From Chryseobacterium indologenes (lineage in GTDB: Bacteria > Bacteroidota > Bacteroidia > Flavobacteriales > Weeksellaceae): DNA of 64,000 nt. The translations under genes were made by a program, and so were the position numbers. Below are positions 11,701-20,627 of this stretch, in pieces (positions within the stretch are counted from its first letter, which is position 1; every line of letters begins with the position of its first letter). The notes under the pieces were generated by a model. It saw only the letters and a program-made list of their open reading frames with translations, was not told the origin of the DNA and ran no database searches. The DNA is taken from the NCBI GenBank assembly GCA_002439165.1, contig DJTE01000014.1, forward strand, positions 29,732 through 93,731. The letters are read 5' to 3'.

Positions 11701-12605
11701 CTGAAGGAGAAGAATCCTGGTTACCGGATGATCCTAATCTTCCTCTAAGCATTCAGCAGATGTTCAATTATGTGAATCATATTAACCAGAATCCGGGTTC
11801 TATGGTCTGCAGCCTTCAGTTGGGAGATCCTGTTAAACCGAAATCATACAGCTACTCAGTTGTACTTACGAATCTGAATCCTGAAAAGCTGTATACAGCA
11901 ATTGTGTACAATGCCTTTGATGAAGACGGAAACGGAAGCATTGCCGATCAGCTCAACGACAAAGGAGAGATCATCTATGAAGAAAACCAGAAAGTTCACG
12001 AGTTTACCTTCAAAACTTCCAGATATATGAATTTCAGGGAGCAGGTAGAAAGTTATAGACTGAAAGATTTTGACGATACTAACGTCCTTGTAGATGAAAA
12101 AGATGCGGTTTATAAAATCAATGTAAACCTTTCGGAACAGTCGCTGAACGATGCCTATACTTTGGTGTCCGGAGGAACTGAAAATGCATATCTGAAAAAT
12201 CTGGTAGAAACCTATTCTGAAGTGTTTGACAGGGCTTTTGAAGGAGTTTTGGGAATAAAACCACTTGATCCGCCTTCCGCAACAGAATTTGTGAAAATTG
12301 TAAATGCAGAAAAAGATGTCGTGGCAATCCTGGTGAGAAACCCGGAACCGTTCAACGATCCGAAAATTCCTCTGACTGAAGTGGCGAATACTTTCGAAAT
12401 TCTTAAAGCAGACGGAATAAATGCAGATGACAGCTTTAAGGTTTTATACTCAAAAGATTATTCACAGATGCTGATCATGAATAAAAACAAGAAAATAACC
12501 AATGAGAAGATCCGTTGCAGGTTCAGATACAAAGCATGGAACGGAACTGCCTATACAGAGCAATCAGAGGTGATTACAAACGATATACAATTAATCAATA
12601 ATTAA
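5766..12605 (+). CDS. 2279-residue giant beta-rich protein of unknown function
   Basis: No catalytic motif was recognised. The first half is a long run of short alternating hydrophobic/polar strands and Gly-rich turns, resembling very large beta-sheet proteins such as those annotated DUF6603; I could not verify membership. Residues about 1046-1100 are strikingly amphipathic and contain several strand pairs of the type FIISVSLFISIYF and KVKILFIKIKLKVHL, which suggests a lipid-facing or stacked-sheet surface. From about residue 1500 the character changes, and cysteine clusters appear (around 1518, CGC at 1647-1649 and again at 1757-1759), possible metal or disulfide sites. There is no Sec signal at the N-terminus (MPNNTPAPLHYYP). 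It sits in the giant-gene operon, 8 nt before the next gene. The gene is certainly real because one frame stays open for 6.8 kb with consistent codon use. Confidence 0.85.
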   Translation: MPNNTPAPLHYYPRLSNLITLDSLPSSLDFVKTLAQSIFSRIYYKNYQGSISPLGESAFYSLSIVSKTRLEFDLIYGLKFVLNRDHEDNTISSFPVTVRYNWPVIAYLSRFDLDSFSFEPQEIFNIALVCLNVSEETVVNEAINVFVNGTGDPVHQFVDDFNAELGTALSTPIPYPVTGNRIRELITSINKAYGDGAALAAFSLYILDKADLSKTKENIKKFFKRILPEDINEYIKNIIRPQALVTLETSASVEFPRNILLPWKEETVNGEVVLMPDPDDNKKTSFDFAKAVFYADTDAGIGYNLDLAGTLDPKYSEIAKTGLLIQIERLKLDLSKKKNIPEADAMGYPPDFVGVYADALSVTLPPKWFSKESTYQSTLRLGGYNLLVGTGGVTGTFALEAVPVSSGAGQVTSFFNNNFSFTYPITGYKILNDEMIQEVPIGNYDELLAYVNALPDKNQYRFKFPLQVNENGGAAKTIESQDKFREYINSFYSGNNDYMWLNLGKDADKSWKIGFKKFDISFFHGKVTSSHLHAQLELPKFTRQDNPNGLARIDVYGEWESKENFKLSAAFLPSGWKMNLFNFLDFHLQNIEVGKKNDNFFIGADTKITFPPGSFGAKMLKDGIDLPAMRFYGNGKFELAGGNTVIPVNLSLDIGPITMSVTAVHFGTIQRMKNGVMRSYNYIGFDGGINVNPLGLDVRGNGVKFYYTNDNDEHGGSGDSYFHISTLEIDLVIPGSASASAAMAIIKGALTIPEPGVSTEYRGKISVQLPKMNMYGSAEMAFDPKYPGFYIDASVELPVAIPLGSFGIFGFRGLLGYRYIAHKKAIGMTDDDSWYDFYVHPERGIHMDKFIGPQYTKEFSAPFSVGVGASLATLDGRLASLRAMVLLSLPSMFAIDAGLTIISERLGLTEDDPRVPPFYAFVIVGNNSLEIGAGGNFQLNKKDGSFIDIKAEVQMGFFFKNQKPWYVNFGTKDKPITASLFKDSVNIRAQAYLMIAAKGIEAGARVDFNLNLFIVKVWAAIEVGGKVSFERPQTGGYIYVEGGAEINLFIISVSLFISIYFRVELIKPFLILAELKFELKVKILFIKIKLKVHLTLKWEKNPDTDTSGIPPITYESDSPDIDYPKEARLENAVKGVHMLTNEEFILKPLPVNVVPDPAAIKDKLPYIPLDTYVDIKIEKGMIPVAAVDKKIGGHTTGANGYLDLIPPEKNQPGGHVIRQVQHKYSIEDVIINIVNEQGVWEEYNPYRAVVTEEELPNLPNINNFKIGFWQKNNEKYDTIRILASTPFSFMDGGQPGWFIPEQYGITASTLFCTEHTETWHESNVLDKTVGTVYHQPLMYPNEYINGAYYNILGAASDNDYMSVSNISNPHNFARSLKIENGNGMVILLPQASAQVRLWLTTTAVNLRVRYYKDVFSNSIYQQYELITEVVKSKAELAADLLAYKSDDYGGQYVSKIEIIPQNQNQAEIDSINAQIEQLWLDAASNSSGEVSTIFLNRFQREVYKSLMATLSKLRSRGCTSSLCSELDFDILHTQDNYQGTGWPGTVNLSDSTVINNYTEYQAQFNAVTGQDGPYVDFNTHSVIFLYVPFQDPSVLHNTTIGKISAGSSRLEICYVDNLPKRRADKAVIIKVNKTQDKPIKLSFTPDCGCNGKEDPCHRKDELCNFLTQLMYDLNTCLLYNGSSDDLRWHWKCFEIFIGSILRFEEGHPQYELVGGYGYIINELKELEEYGHLEGATVTGAMQIVKKIYDIIYQLGDCGCNDSGETAVNCFTLMHQVSWLTAQDHEYQQTIPSQPAVVQDSQLMMEAMEKVIQPIWRPNSVYCVNLKLKDEVNGDTPHIYDYYFGFKTAGPIGHFEKRNIKYLELIKDENGVPLDPEQRKKPEEYPITSLKSYIDMKRSYPNADGSLLMSKPIFYGNRECEIRLFFTKPYVYNMLKTWDKIEPGLKKLKGNINIVIKDPVTDVIVPYPLPQDWTMHETVPEGEESWLPDDPNLPLSIQQMFNYVNHINQNPGSMVCSLQLGDPVKPKSYSYSVVLTNLNPEKLYTAIVYNAFDEDGNGSIADQLNDKGEIIYEENQKVHEFTFKTSRYMNFREQVESYRLKDFDDTNVLVDEKDAVYKINVNLSEQSLNDAYTLVSGGTENAYLKNLVETYSEVFDRAFEGVLGIKPLDPPSATEFVKIVNAEKDVVAILVRNPEPFNDPKIPLTEVANTFEILKADGINADDSFKVLYSKDYSQMLIMNKNKKITNEKIRCRFRYKAWNGTAYTEQSEVITNDIQLINN

Positions 12606-12613
12606 ATCAAGAC

Positions 12614-15600
12614 ATGAGTTTTTTTAAATATAATCATTACAACACTTCTGAAGTGGCTATTAATTCCTCTTACAAAGGAACTGACAGTGTTATTTTTGCC
12701 GGACGTTTTAAAGATTCCGGGCTGATCACGGCGATCAGCGAGAATGGAGTGCTGCAGTGGAACAAGGCCTATAACTTTGCAGATGGCAGAGATCTGGTTT
12801 TTATCAAAGCGCTTCCGTTTTCAGATAATGAACATATCCTGGTCGGAATCAGATCTGGAAAGACCCCGGTGATAATAAGAATCAAAAACTCCGGAGACAT
12901 CATCTGGAGCCGTACTTTTCCGGATATTACAACCAGTGAAAAGAATCTGTTTGCCGAGATCTTTATAGGAAACATGATCTATCTTGCCTATTATGATCTC
13001 AATATGGGCCGAAGCGGAACACTTCTCATCGATGGAGAAGCAAATGTTTTATCGAAAAAATATATAGAAAACCAACCCGGAAGCTATCTGCAGGTCACAG
13101 GTATTGCCACATATCAGGAAATGGTACTCCTGAGCGCCAATGAGGTGATCAATAATGATATGAAAAGAGGGGTTTTCATGAAAGGACAGGTAACAGTCCC
13201 TGTTCTCGAGTCCATGTATACACAAATGGGGGGGGCTCCCATAGAGCTTAATGGAATTTACTGCCGTGAAATCCAGGGGAATTATGAAATATACCTGACA
13301 GGAGTGGTGGACGGAACCCCGGTTTTAATGACCGGGGAAAGTGACCAGGCTATTGTTTACTCTCATCATCCGGGCCAGGATCTCCGCTTTACCTTTGGCA
13401 ATGATTACTTTTATATCTGTAACAGATACAGTGAAGTTACCCTTTCTAAATATAATTTCACCCATGACTGGACCAAAAGAGTAGATCTGAAAGGATTTAT
13501 GATCGATCACGTTAAACAGAATAAAGTAGTGGTGAGAGCAGAGCCGGATACCGATAATTATTCAGGGTATATGGCCGGTACAATCGACAGCTGCCGGACT
13601 ACGCCTGTCGATAATTTCCAGCCGGTTTTCAGGGAATATCAGAGACAGGATGCAGGCTATACCTCTTCTGATGCTTCCTCTTCAGTAGACTATCCGGATT
13701 TTATTCTTGAAGATCTTTCTTATGAAGGAGAAAACATCTGTGATAACGGTGGAGGTACAGCCATTCCTTTTAACGATCTTTCAGGGCTTCAGACACCGAG
13801 TTTCTATCTTCAGGCTGCCGGCTCCAAAGGAGAAGACAGTGCCAGGGGAATCCACTTGAGATGGGCATTCGGAGGGTTGCTGGGTGAAAATCACCTGCCT
13901 AAAGGAAATATGGCCGGTACGTATTATAACTTCAACAAACCCGGGGATTTCGTAAAAATATACAGAACCCCTTATGTAAAATCGGTTTTCACACTCGATT
14001 TTTCAACACCTCCGGAACTGATCGATGACGGGCAGAAAGCATGGATCTATAAGTTTAATAACGGCCAGAGAATGATCTATGTTTATTTTAAAAATAAAAA
14101 TACATATTCCTTTGTAAGGCAGAGCGTAGACCCCTTCACAGAACCCCTGAAATTTATCAGAACCTATGGGAACGAACTCATTGAAATCCATTGTAAAACG
14201 GATATGTTCTTTGCCGCAACGCAGAACGTTACATGGCAGCCCGGTTCCCGTCTGATGACAGAAGTTCTTTCAACGGAAAACTCAGGAAATGTTTCGGAAT
14301 ATTACCTGAGCTGCCGGAGAACAGGCAGGGTGGGAGCTCCCTATTTCACCGCAGAGAACGGGAAGATCATCCGTTTCAAACCGGATAACTGCCTGGTGTA
14401 TTCTGTTGATTTTGAATTTTATTCAGACTTTATCATAAGCAGAAACGAAGAGCAGGCCTGGACTTTTATCAATGATTTCTCTCTGACTCTGGAAAGTGAG
14501 CGCGCTTATAAAGAACTTGATCCGCTTCCCAATGAAAATCCCGTTCATGGTGCCTGGCTGAGATACAACGACAATGCATTTGTGAATATTGAGAACTATA
14601 AAAACAGATGGGAACATTCTTCTCAGGGGCCTCTTGACAGAGATATAAGAACTGTTGTGGAACAGTATATAAAACTGAGTGATGAACAGGCCAATCCAAA
14701 AGCCTATGAAACCATTGATTTTAATTTTTCCCAGGATTCTGTGAACGATCCTTTCGTTACCATTTCCAATGATCCTCCCGAGCCGGGTTCCACACAGGTT
14801 GCCAATCTGGATATGCTGAATATCGCAGCACTGGATTATCATGTGGCAAGAATGCTCGGACTGGGTTATCTTGACATCAGAGACAGTGTTGTAGGACAGG
14901 AATTTATCTATATTGCCGAGTACTATACCAATAACGATCTGGATATCAATGCTTCCGAGAAGACCTATCAGCTGCTTTCAATGTCTCTCCCTGTATCTAC
15001 GGATATAGAAAGACTTCCTATGCCTGTGGACCTGATGAAACTGTCGAAAGGAATGGGAGCCAATAACCAGAATTCTTCCCCTTTATATGATAATGAAGGA
15101 TATTCACACGATGGAAAATTCCGCTATATAGGAATTCATAATCAGAATGTTCCTGATTATGAAGTCAATCCGGGCTTCTTCGCATCATCAGTTCCTTTTG
15201 ATGCCTCACAAATGACCAAACCGGTATATGCCGGATTGGAATACCGTTTCATAGAACCCGGAAAACCCGATAATTATCTATGGTTCAAGCCTGAGCTCTG
15301 CCATGATACCCGCTATTTGAATATAGACGGAACCGTAAATTCTGATCAGGCCTTTGAAACACTGCCGATAAGAATTCCGGATAATAATGATCCGATGTAT
15401 ATGCACAAGCAGGATAAAACAGGAACCTACTTTTATAAATCTTATGGGATCAGCTGGTTCTCCAGATCGGGAATGGGAGATATGGAACTTTCCATAGAAA
15501 CAGAAATCAAACCATTCAACAGGCTGCTGCCTCCGTCAGGGGTTACCGCTTTTAATATTCAGAAAGAGTTCCCGCTGACATTTACCTCCAAAGAAGAACA

Positions 15601-18600
15601 GCTGAGGCTAAAGGAAATCGGGAGTACAGATAAGACACTGGTAAGGCTTTTATATGATTATTACAGCTATCAGGATATGATGACCTATTCTATTCCTTTT
15701 GATTCTGTAATACCTGATCAGGACTATCTTAACGATCCAAACTCACTGTTCCCTGATGATAAAGAGGTTTTTGCAGATGAAGCTGAAATTTATTTCAGAA
15801 ACTATACGCCAAAGATCATTTCCGCAAAAGCATATGAGGTAGCCTATCATCCCAATCAGCTGATGGCAACCATCCGGACGCAGGATTATGCTGTTCCGGG
15901 GTCAGGAGCTACCGTGCCGGGAAGTTCGCAGCCGTCGATTGTTCCGGAATATTTCAAATCCAGGATTCCGGACGGATCCGTGGCAGCCGATTTTATCGGA
16001 GGAATATTCCTGATGGATTCGGAATCCTATATCATCCATGAAATTGCTCAGGGAGCACAGGGACTGGATTTTACAGTCTTCAAAAAAGTTCCGAGTGAGG
16101 CAATCATTGCAGGGCAGACTCCTGTTATTGATCAGACGTCGCTTGCACTTCCCGTCATCAGTTCTGCATCTGAAGGATTATTCAGTGCTACGGAGAACCT
16201 TCAGAATACAACAGCATGGGGAGTTAAAAATCCAAATTCGCTGAAAGTGAAGATCGGTACAGACGACTGGACGGTACACAGGGAAATCATATCAGTACCG
16301 CAGTCTGGAGGAACAGTTCAGAAATATCTGGAAAAGAGCAGGGGCTTCTGGAAAAATGCCAATATCGAACCGCTTTTTGAAAAACTGTACAAATACCAGA
16401 ACAGTGTCGGCACCGTTATAGAATATGATGTTGATAATCCTCCGCAGGTATTTCAGGGAGTATATAAAATAACCTTCCCCGGGTTTTCATTAAGCCAGCA
16501 TCCGCAATATTCTGATGGCGGTCATTCAGCAGAGTGGTTCAGGGGAATGGTGAGACTATTTACCAATGAAAGTTATGTAGACGGAACAGCCATCGATTCC
16601 AGATCCATATTTAAAGTGGTAAAAACCGAAGGGATAGGAACATCTCAGGATCTGGTACTTTATATTTATGACGAAAGTTTTGAGATTATTGAAGAGGTAG
16701 ACAGCCATCTTCCGATTCTGTACACAGCTGCAGATACCATCCCGAAATTGCCGTCAAATCCTTTAACCGGAAAAGGGCTGGATGTCAATTATTATCCTTC
16801 CTATAAGGTCTATCTGTATGAAAATACGGACAACAACCTGAATGAGGACAATATTTTACCGTCAGGAGACGAAGATGTGAGATATTCTATTTTCGGACTG
16901 AGAAGTGTTGATGAGGACAATACCGATATGCAGGGGGCAAAATATAAGTCGAAGTTCAGCATTCCTGCGGTGATGTTTGCCAACAGGATCATAGAACCCA
17001 AACAGCCCCGAAAACCTAAAGGTTCCAAATATGCAACCAGACCGGATAAATTTGGAAAATCTACTTATAGTTTTATTACAAAATATCAGCAGAAACCTTA
17101 TTCGGTACAGTTTTTCAGAGCAAACAATACCCTGATGCTGGCCGCGCTTTATGAAACTGAAACGATCAGGGAAATAAAAGCCAATCTGGCATTGCTCGGT
17201 GGAAACGAAGAGACATTCTTCAATGACCGATGGATGAACTTTGTGGATTTTGAAATGCTAACCAGTGGAGCAGACGGCTATGAAATACTTCCGGAAACAG
17301 GAGACTTCACCTATCAGCTTCCGCTTCCGGACAGTAAGGATTTCTTCAATGCAGTCAATCATTTTATCACAGAGCATAATAAGTATTATAAACTCGTTCA
17401 GGGCTGTCCGCTGATTGAAGAAGTAGAATTCGGAAACGTAGAGTTCAGCAGGGAGATTATTTCAGCAATTCCGGGTGTTTCAGGATCTTTAAGCTTCGGA
17501 GCATTTGTTAAAGAAAGGCTGTTCAACTGCTTCATGCCGCTTACAGAAGTTCCGGTGATCTATCAGCATATTAAAAACCTTAATTTGTCTGACAGTCTGG
17601 GACACAGACCGAAAAATAAAAAACAGAGCATCAGGGATGCCAGCGGTTATCTGCTGCCCACCACCCATTCTGATTTTGATATGGCACCAATGGCTGCAAT
17701 ATACAGCCAGGCACCGGAACATTCCACCCTGTTTACAGACTTTACCCTGGACGGTTCTTCGGATAACTTCTACTTCTATGGAGTAAGAGAGCTCGGGAAT
17801 CAGATGCAGATGGGAGAGTTCAGTCCTTTCTTGGGTCCTGTAAAGCTCGTAAACACCAACCCTGCGGAACCTGCCAAAATCATGAGCCTGCTACCGGTTA
17901 TGGAAGATACGGCAACAGGTGAAAAGGCAAAAATAAGAATCGAGATCAATGCGTATCCGGAAGTGCAGAAAATTAATAAAATCTCTGTATACAGAACAGA
18001 TAATAAACTGAGCTCCGAGTCTATTCTCGATATGAAACTCATTAAAACAGTTGATATTGATGATGTGGAAACCGATCCGGAAAACAGTACCTGGATTGTG
18101 TACGATGAATTTGAAGATATGGAAAACAAACCGTATGGAGATCTGATGTTCTACCGTGTTGTAGTATCCAGAAAAGTGGAATATTCTACAACAGATTACA
18201 ACGTAATGCCTCCGGCTTCTCAGGTTATCGTGGAGCAGGCACCGTCTTTGGCCTCTAAAGTTATCGTTTCCACGCTGATAGAAAGTGCTGCCCCTCCGGC
18301 TCCGGAACTGAGGTACCATTCCGAACCTGTGGAGTCAGATGTCATCAACTGGGTGATTTTGTCCTGGGATCAGGTTTGCTATAAAGGAAAATATCACCTT
18401 TATAAAATGGGCGCACAGGGGAACTGGAATGAAATTGCCAGAATAGATACAGATAGAAAAGACACTTCGAAAGCTCACCTTTACCTGCTTGAAAATGATC
18501 CGGTAACAGGTGTCGGAGAGTGGATACAGAAAGAAACATTTGATATGACGCAGAATGAGTTCTTCCTTCCGCTGGAAAAGCTGAACCTGGATCCAATGTC

Positions 18601-18796
18601 CATCAGGAATGCAGACGGCAGTATTCTGTACCACCATTTCAAAATGGTTGCAGAGAATACATCAGATATGTACAGTAAAGAGGAAAAAATCCTTACGATT
18701 TACAGAGAAGAAACCTGGTCGGATATAGGAGGGATTTCTCATGACGGAACAGACGGAATGATCCTTCAGGGAACCTTTATTGTAAGACCTAATTAA
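12614..18796 (+). CDS. 2060-residue protein with N-terminal propeller-like repeats and C-terminal Fn3-like domain
   Basis: The first ~330 residues contain repeated blade-like units with VIFAGRF, GLITAISENG and LQWNKAY phrases, typical of a beta-propeller. The centre is of unknown fold. It holds a segment near residues 400-430 with an LQAAGSKGEDSARGIHLRW pattern that I associate with large Bacteroidota surface or tail-like proteins without being able to name it. Around residues 1890-1990 a PPAPEL segment followed by strands ending in WILSWDQV-like and YHLYKMG-like sequence looks like a fibronectin type III domain. No Sec signal is visible. A run of eight G (13228-13235) lies early in the frame. 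The gene is tightly packed between the 2279-residue gene and the fibre genes (8 and 17 nt gaps). It may be a structural or adhesive part of the same particle; no enzymatic function is evident. Confidence 0.83.
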   Translation: MSFFKYNHYNTSEVAINSSYKGTDSVIFAGRFKDSGLITAISENGVLQWNKAYNFADGRDLVFIKALPFSDNEHILVGIRSGKTPVIIRIKNSGDIIWSRTFPDITTSEKNLFAEIFIGNMIYLAYYDLNMGRSGTLLIDGEANVLSKKYIENQPGSYLQVTGIATYQEMVLLSANEVINNDMKRGVFMKGQVTVPVLESMYTQMGGAPIELNGIYCREIQGNYEIYLTGVVDGTPVLMTGESDQAIVYSHHPGQDLRFTFGNDYFYICNRYSEVTLSKYNFTHDWTKRVDLKGFMIDHVKQNKVVVRAEPDTDNYSGYMAGTIDSCRTTPVDNFQPVFREYQRQDAGYTSSDASSSVDYPDFILEDLSYEGENICDNGGGTAIPFNDLSGLQTPSFYLQAAGSKGEDSARGIHLRWAFGGLLGENHLPKGNMAGTYYNFNKPGDFVKIYRTPYVKSVFTLDFSTPPELIDDGQKAWIYKFNNGQRMIYVYFKNKNTYSFVRQSVDPFTEPLKFIRTYGNELIEIHCKTDMFFAATQNVTWQPGSRLMTEVLSTENSGNVSEYYLSCRRTGRVGAPYFTAENGKIIRFKPDNCLVYSVDFEFYSDFIISRNEEQAWTFINDFSLTLESERAYKELDPLPNENPVHGAWLRYNDNAFVNIENYKNRWEHSSQGPLDRDIRTVVEQYIKLSDEQANPKAYETIDFNFSQDSVNDPFVTISNDPPEPGSTQVANLDMLNIAALDYHVARMLGLGYLDIRDSVVGQEFIYIAEYYTNNDLDINASEKTYQLLSMSLPVSTDIERLPMPVDLMKLSKGMGANNQNSSPLYDNEGYSHDGKFRYIGIHNQNVPDYEVNPGFFASSVPFDASQMTKPVYAGLEYRFIEPGKPDNYLWFKPELCHDTRYLNIDGTVNSDQAFETLPIRIPDNNDPMYMHKQDKTGTYFYKSYGISWFSRSGMGDMELSIETEIKPFNRLLPPSGVTAFNIQKEFPLTFTSKEEQLRLKEIGSTDKTLVRLLYDYYSYQDMMTYSIPFDSVIPDQDYLNDPNSLFPDDKEVFADEAEIYFRNYTPKIISAKAYEVAYHPNQLMATIRTQDYAVPGSGATVPGSSQPSIVPEYFKSRIPDGSVAADFIGGIFLMDSESYIIHEIAQGAQGLDFTVFKKVPSEAIIAGQTPVIDQTSLALPVISSASEGLFSATENLQNTTAWGVKNPNSLKVKIGTDDWTVHREIISVPQSGGTVQKYLEKSRGFWKNANIEPLFEKLYKYQNSVGTVIEYDVDNPPQVFQGVYKITFPGFSLSQHPQYSDGGHSAEWFRGMVRLFTNESYVDGTAIDSRSIFKVVKTEGIGTSQDLVLYIYDESFEIIEEVDSHLPILYTAADTIPKLPSNPLTGKGLDVNYYPSYKVYLYENTDNNLNEDNILPSGDEDVRYSIFGLRSVDEDNTDMQGAKYKSKFSIPAVMFANRIIEPKQPRKPKGSKYATRPDKFGKSTYSFITKYQQKPYSVQFFRANNTLMLAALYETETIREIKANLALLGGNEETFFNDRWMNFVDFEMLTSGADGYEILPETGDFTYQLPLPDSKDFFNAVNHFITEHNKYYKLVQGCPLIEEVEFGNVEFSREIISAIPGVSGSLSFGAFVKERLFNCFMPLTEVPVIYQHIKNLNLSDSLGHRPKNKKQSIRDASGYLLPTTHSDFDMAPMAAIYSQAPEHSTLFTDFTLDGSSDNFYFYGVRELGNQMQMGEFSPFLGPVKLVNTNPAEPAKIMSLLPVMEDTATGEKAKIRIEINAYPEVQKINKISVYRTDNKLSSESILDMKLIKTVDIDDVETDPENSTWIVYDEFEDMENKPYGDLMFYRVVVSRKVEYSTTDYNVMPPASQVIVEQAPSLASKVIVSTLIESAAPPAPELRYHSEPVESDVINWVILSWDQVCYKGKYHLYKMGAQGNWNEIARIDTDRKDTSKAHLYLLENDPVTGVGEWIQKETFDMTQNEFFLPLEKLNLDPMSIRNADGSILYHHFKMVAENTSDMYSKEEKILTIYREETWSDIGGISHDGTDGMILQGTFIVRPN

Positions 18797-18813
18797 TCAT
18801 TAAATTTTAAATC

Positions 18814-20625
18814 ATGGCAAAAAAAATAATAGCAGAACTGAAAGAATACTTCAAAGCCGGGAGGAGACCCACGGAAAGCCAGTTCGATGATCTGATAGAC
18901 AGTTATGTACATTTAGATGCCTCTTCCGAGTATTCTGCTTTTGTAGAGTTCCCTGCCGATTACCGGGCAGGAGACTACATAGAGTTTGTAGAAGTTGAAC
19001 CTTCCAGTGCCCGCGCAGGTGGATTTTATGAAGTTTCAATAGCCTACACCAGAGGGAATATCGCGTGTGCGGCTACCCATATTGCTGCTGTTTCACATTC
19101 AAATCCGGATATCTGGAGAGAATGTGGAACAGTCAATAAGAACAATTATGTTGACGGACCGGAGAACTACAACTTTACGGTTGATGTAAACGGAGGAACA
19201 TGTAGATTCAGGATCAGAGCCGTAAATATTTACGGAAGTGCAACACAGCCGCTGGGAGTCTTTATCAAGATAAGATCCGTTAATAAAAACCTGGAATGGA
19301 GAGCAATAGATAAAAGAGGCAGTATCCGTACCTTCGTTCCTCTCCAGCCTATGAGCAACGAATGGAACCTGTGGGTAGGAAACCTGCTGACCTCTGAAAG
19401 TGCTAAAATAGCACTGAAAGTAAATGAAAAAGGAAATGTAGGAATCGGAACCGCAGCTCCCGAAGCAAAACTGAATGTGGTTCAGGAAAATACCGACCAT
19501 AGGAACATTACAGTTGCTAAATTTACATCTAACGGAGCAACCGGTGGAAGTAATATCGTTAATCTTTATTATCACAACAATGTCAATCTGGAGCTGAATT
19601 CAGGATTTTCCAGCTATGGAAGAAGGTACGGAGACTATTTCGATTTCAATATCGAAAATGACAATGCCGGATTTACCAGTTACGGAGCCATTAATTTTAT
19701 TACCGGCAAGAAAATTCAGATGACAGTCCGCCCCAATGGAAACGTGGGGGTCGGGGAAAGTAATCCGTTAGCTAAACTGGATGTCCGCGGAAACATTTTA
19801 GCCGGGGAAACTCATGCTACGGAAGGCATCAATGCTTTTTCTATACGTTATGAGGACGGATCGGTCAATAACTGGGGATCACTGAGAAGTAATGCGGAAA
19901 CCTATATGAGCTACGGAGCCAAAGCAGACAATACAACCGCTTCAGGATGGCTGTCAAGCTGTGGGATCTTTTCAAATTACAAAACAGCTGTAACAGCAGG
20001 GAACGAAGGAATAAAGTTCTTGGCTTCTTCCAATCAGCAGACTCCTATGAACGCCCCGGTGGCGATGGCCGAACTGATGAGAATCAGCCCTAACGGTAAC
20101 GTCGGAATAGGAACTGATTATCCACAGCAGAAACTGGATGTGAGGGGAGCCGTCGTGTCACAGGTAAATACGAATGAAGGAGGAGCCTTATTTCTGGAAA
20201 ATCACAGCAAAACACAACCCGGTACTGCCAACAGGTGGGCCCTGTACAATATGACAGGAGGCTACGGCAATGGCCTGCAGTTCTGGAGTTATGGCAGTGA
20301 TGGCAGTTACGGATCGAGATTATTGCTGTCTGACGCCGGTAATATGGCATTGTATGGTAAACTGCAGGCTAAAGATGTCATCATCAGCCCGACTCCTACT
20401 GCCGATCATGTTTTCACAGCAGATTATAACTTAAGAGAAATCAGTGATCTGGAACAGTTTATCTCCGAAAAAAGTCATCTTCCGGAAATTCCTTCCGCAG
20501 AAGAAATGACAGAGAACGGGCTTTCAGTAGCTGATTTCCAGATAAAACTCCTTCAGAAGATTGAAGAATTAACCCTATACATCATTTCTCTCAAAAAAGA
20601 AATTGATGTTCTAAAATTAAATTAA
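18814..20625 (+). CDS. Tail-fibre-like protein A
   Basis: A 603-residue protein with the plan of a trimeric fibre. Residues 1-35 form a conserved cap (AELKEYFKAGRRPTESQFDD) shared with the next gene and likely to be the docking end. The middle holds at least three beta-turn units of the form GNVGIGTxxPxxKLxV at about residues 207, 309 and 428. The C-terminus has HLPEIPS at about 555-561 and a helix rich in Leu/Ile/Lys that probably trimerises. This C-terminal block is common in Bacteroidota proteins that resemble phage tail fibres or S74-type tips, but I see no self-cleavage site. There is no Sec signal, unlike the relative encoded at 44127-45668. It directly precedes its paralogue with a 2-nt gap. 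Likely role: receptor-binding fibre. Confidence 0.8.
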   Translation: MAKKIIAELKEYFKAGRRPTESQFDDLIDSYVHLDASSEYSAFVEFPADYRAGDYIEFVEVEPSSARAGGFYEVSIAYTRGNIACAATHIAAVSHSNPDIWRECGTVNKNNYVDGPENYNFTVDVNGGTCRFRIRAVNIYGSATQPLGVFIKIRSVNKNLEWRAIDKRGSIRTFVPLQPMSNEWNLWVGNLLTSESAKIALKVNEKGNVGIGTAAPEAKLNVVQENTDHRNITVAKFTSNGATGGSNIVNLYYHNNVNLELNSGFSSYGRRYGDYFDFNIENDNAGFTSYGAINFITGKKIQMTVRPNGNVGVGESNPLAKLDVRGNILAGETHATEGINAFSIRYEDGSVNNWGSLRSNAETYMSYGAKADNTTASGWLSSCGIFSNYKTAVTAGNEGIKFLASSNQQTPMNAPVAMAELMRISPNGNVGIGTDYPQQKLDVRGAVVSQVNTNEGGALFLENHSKTQPGTANRWALYNMTGGYGNGLQFWSYGSDGSYGSRLLLSDAGNMALYGKLQAKDVIISPTPTADHVFTADYNLREISDLEQFISEKSHLPEIPSAEEMTENGLSVADFQIKLLQKIEELTLYIISLKKEIDVLKLN

Positions 20626-20627
20626 CT

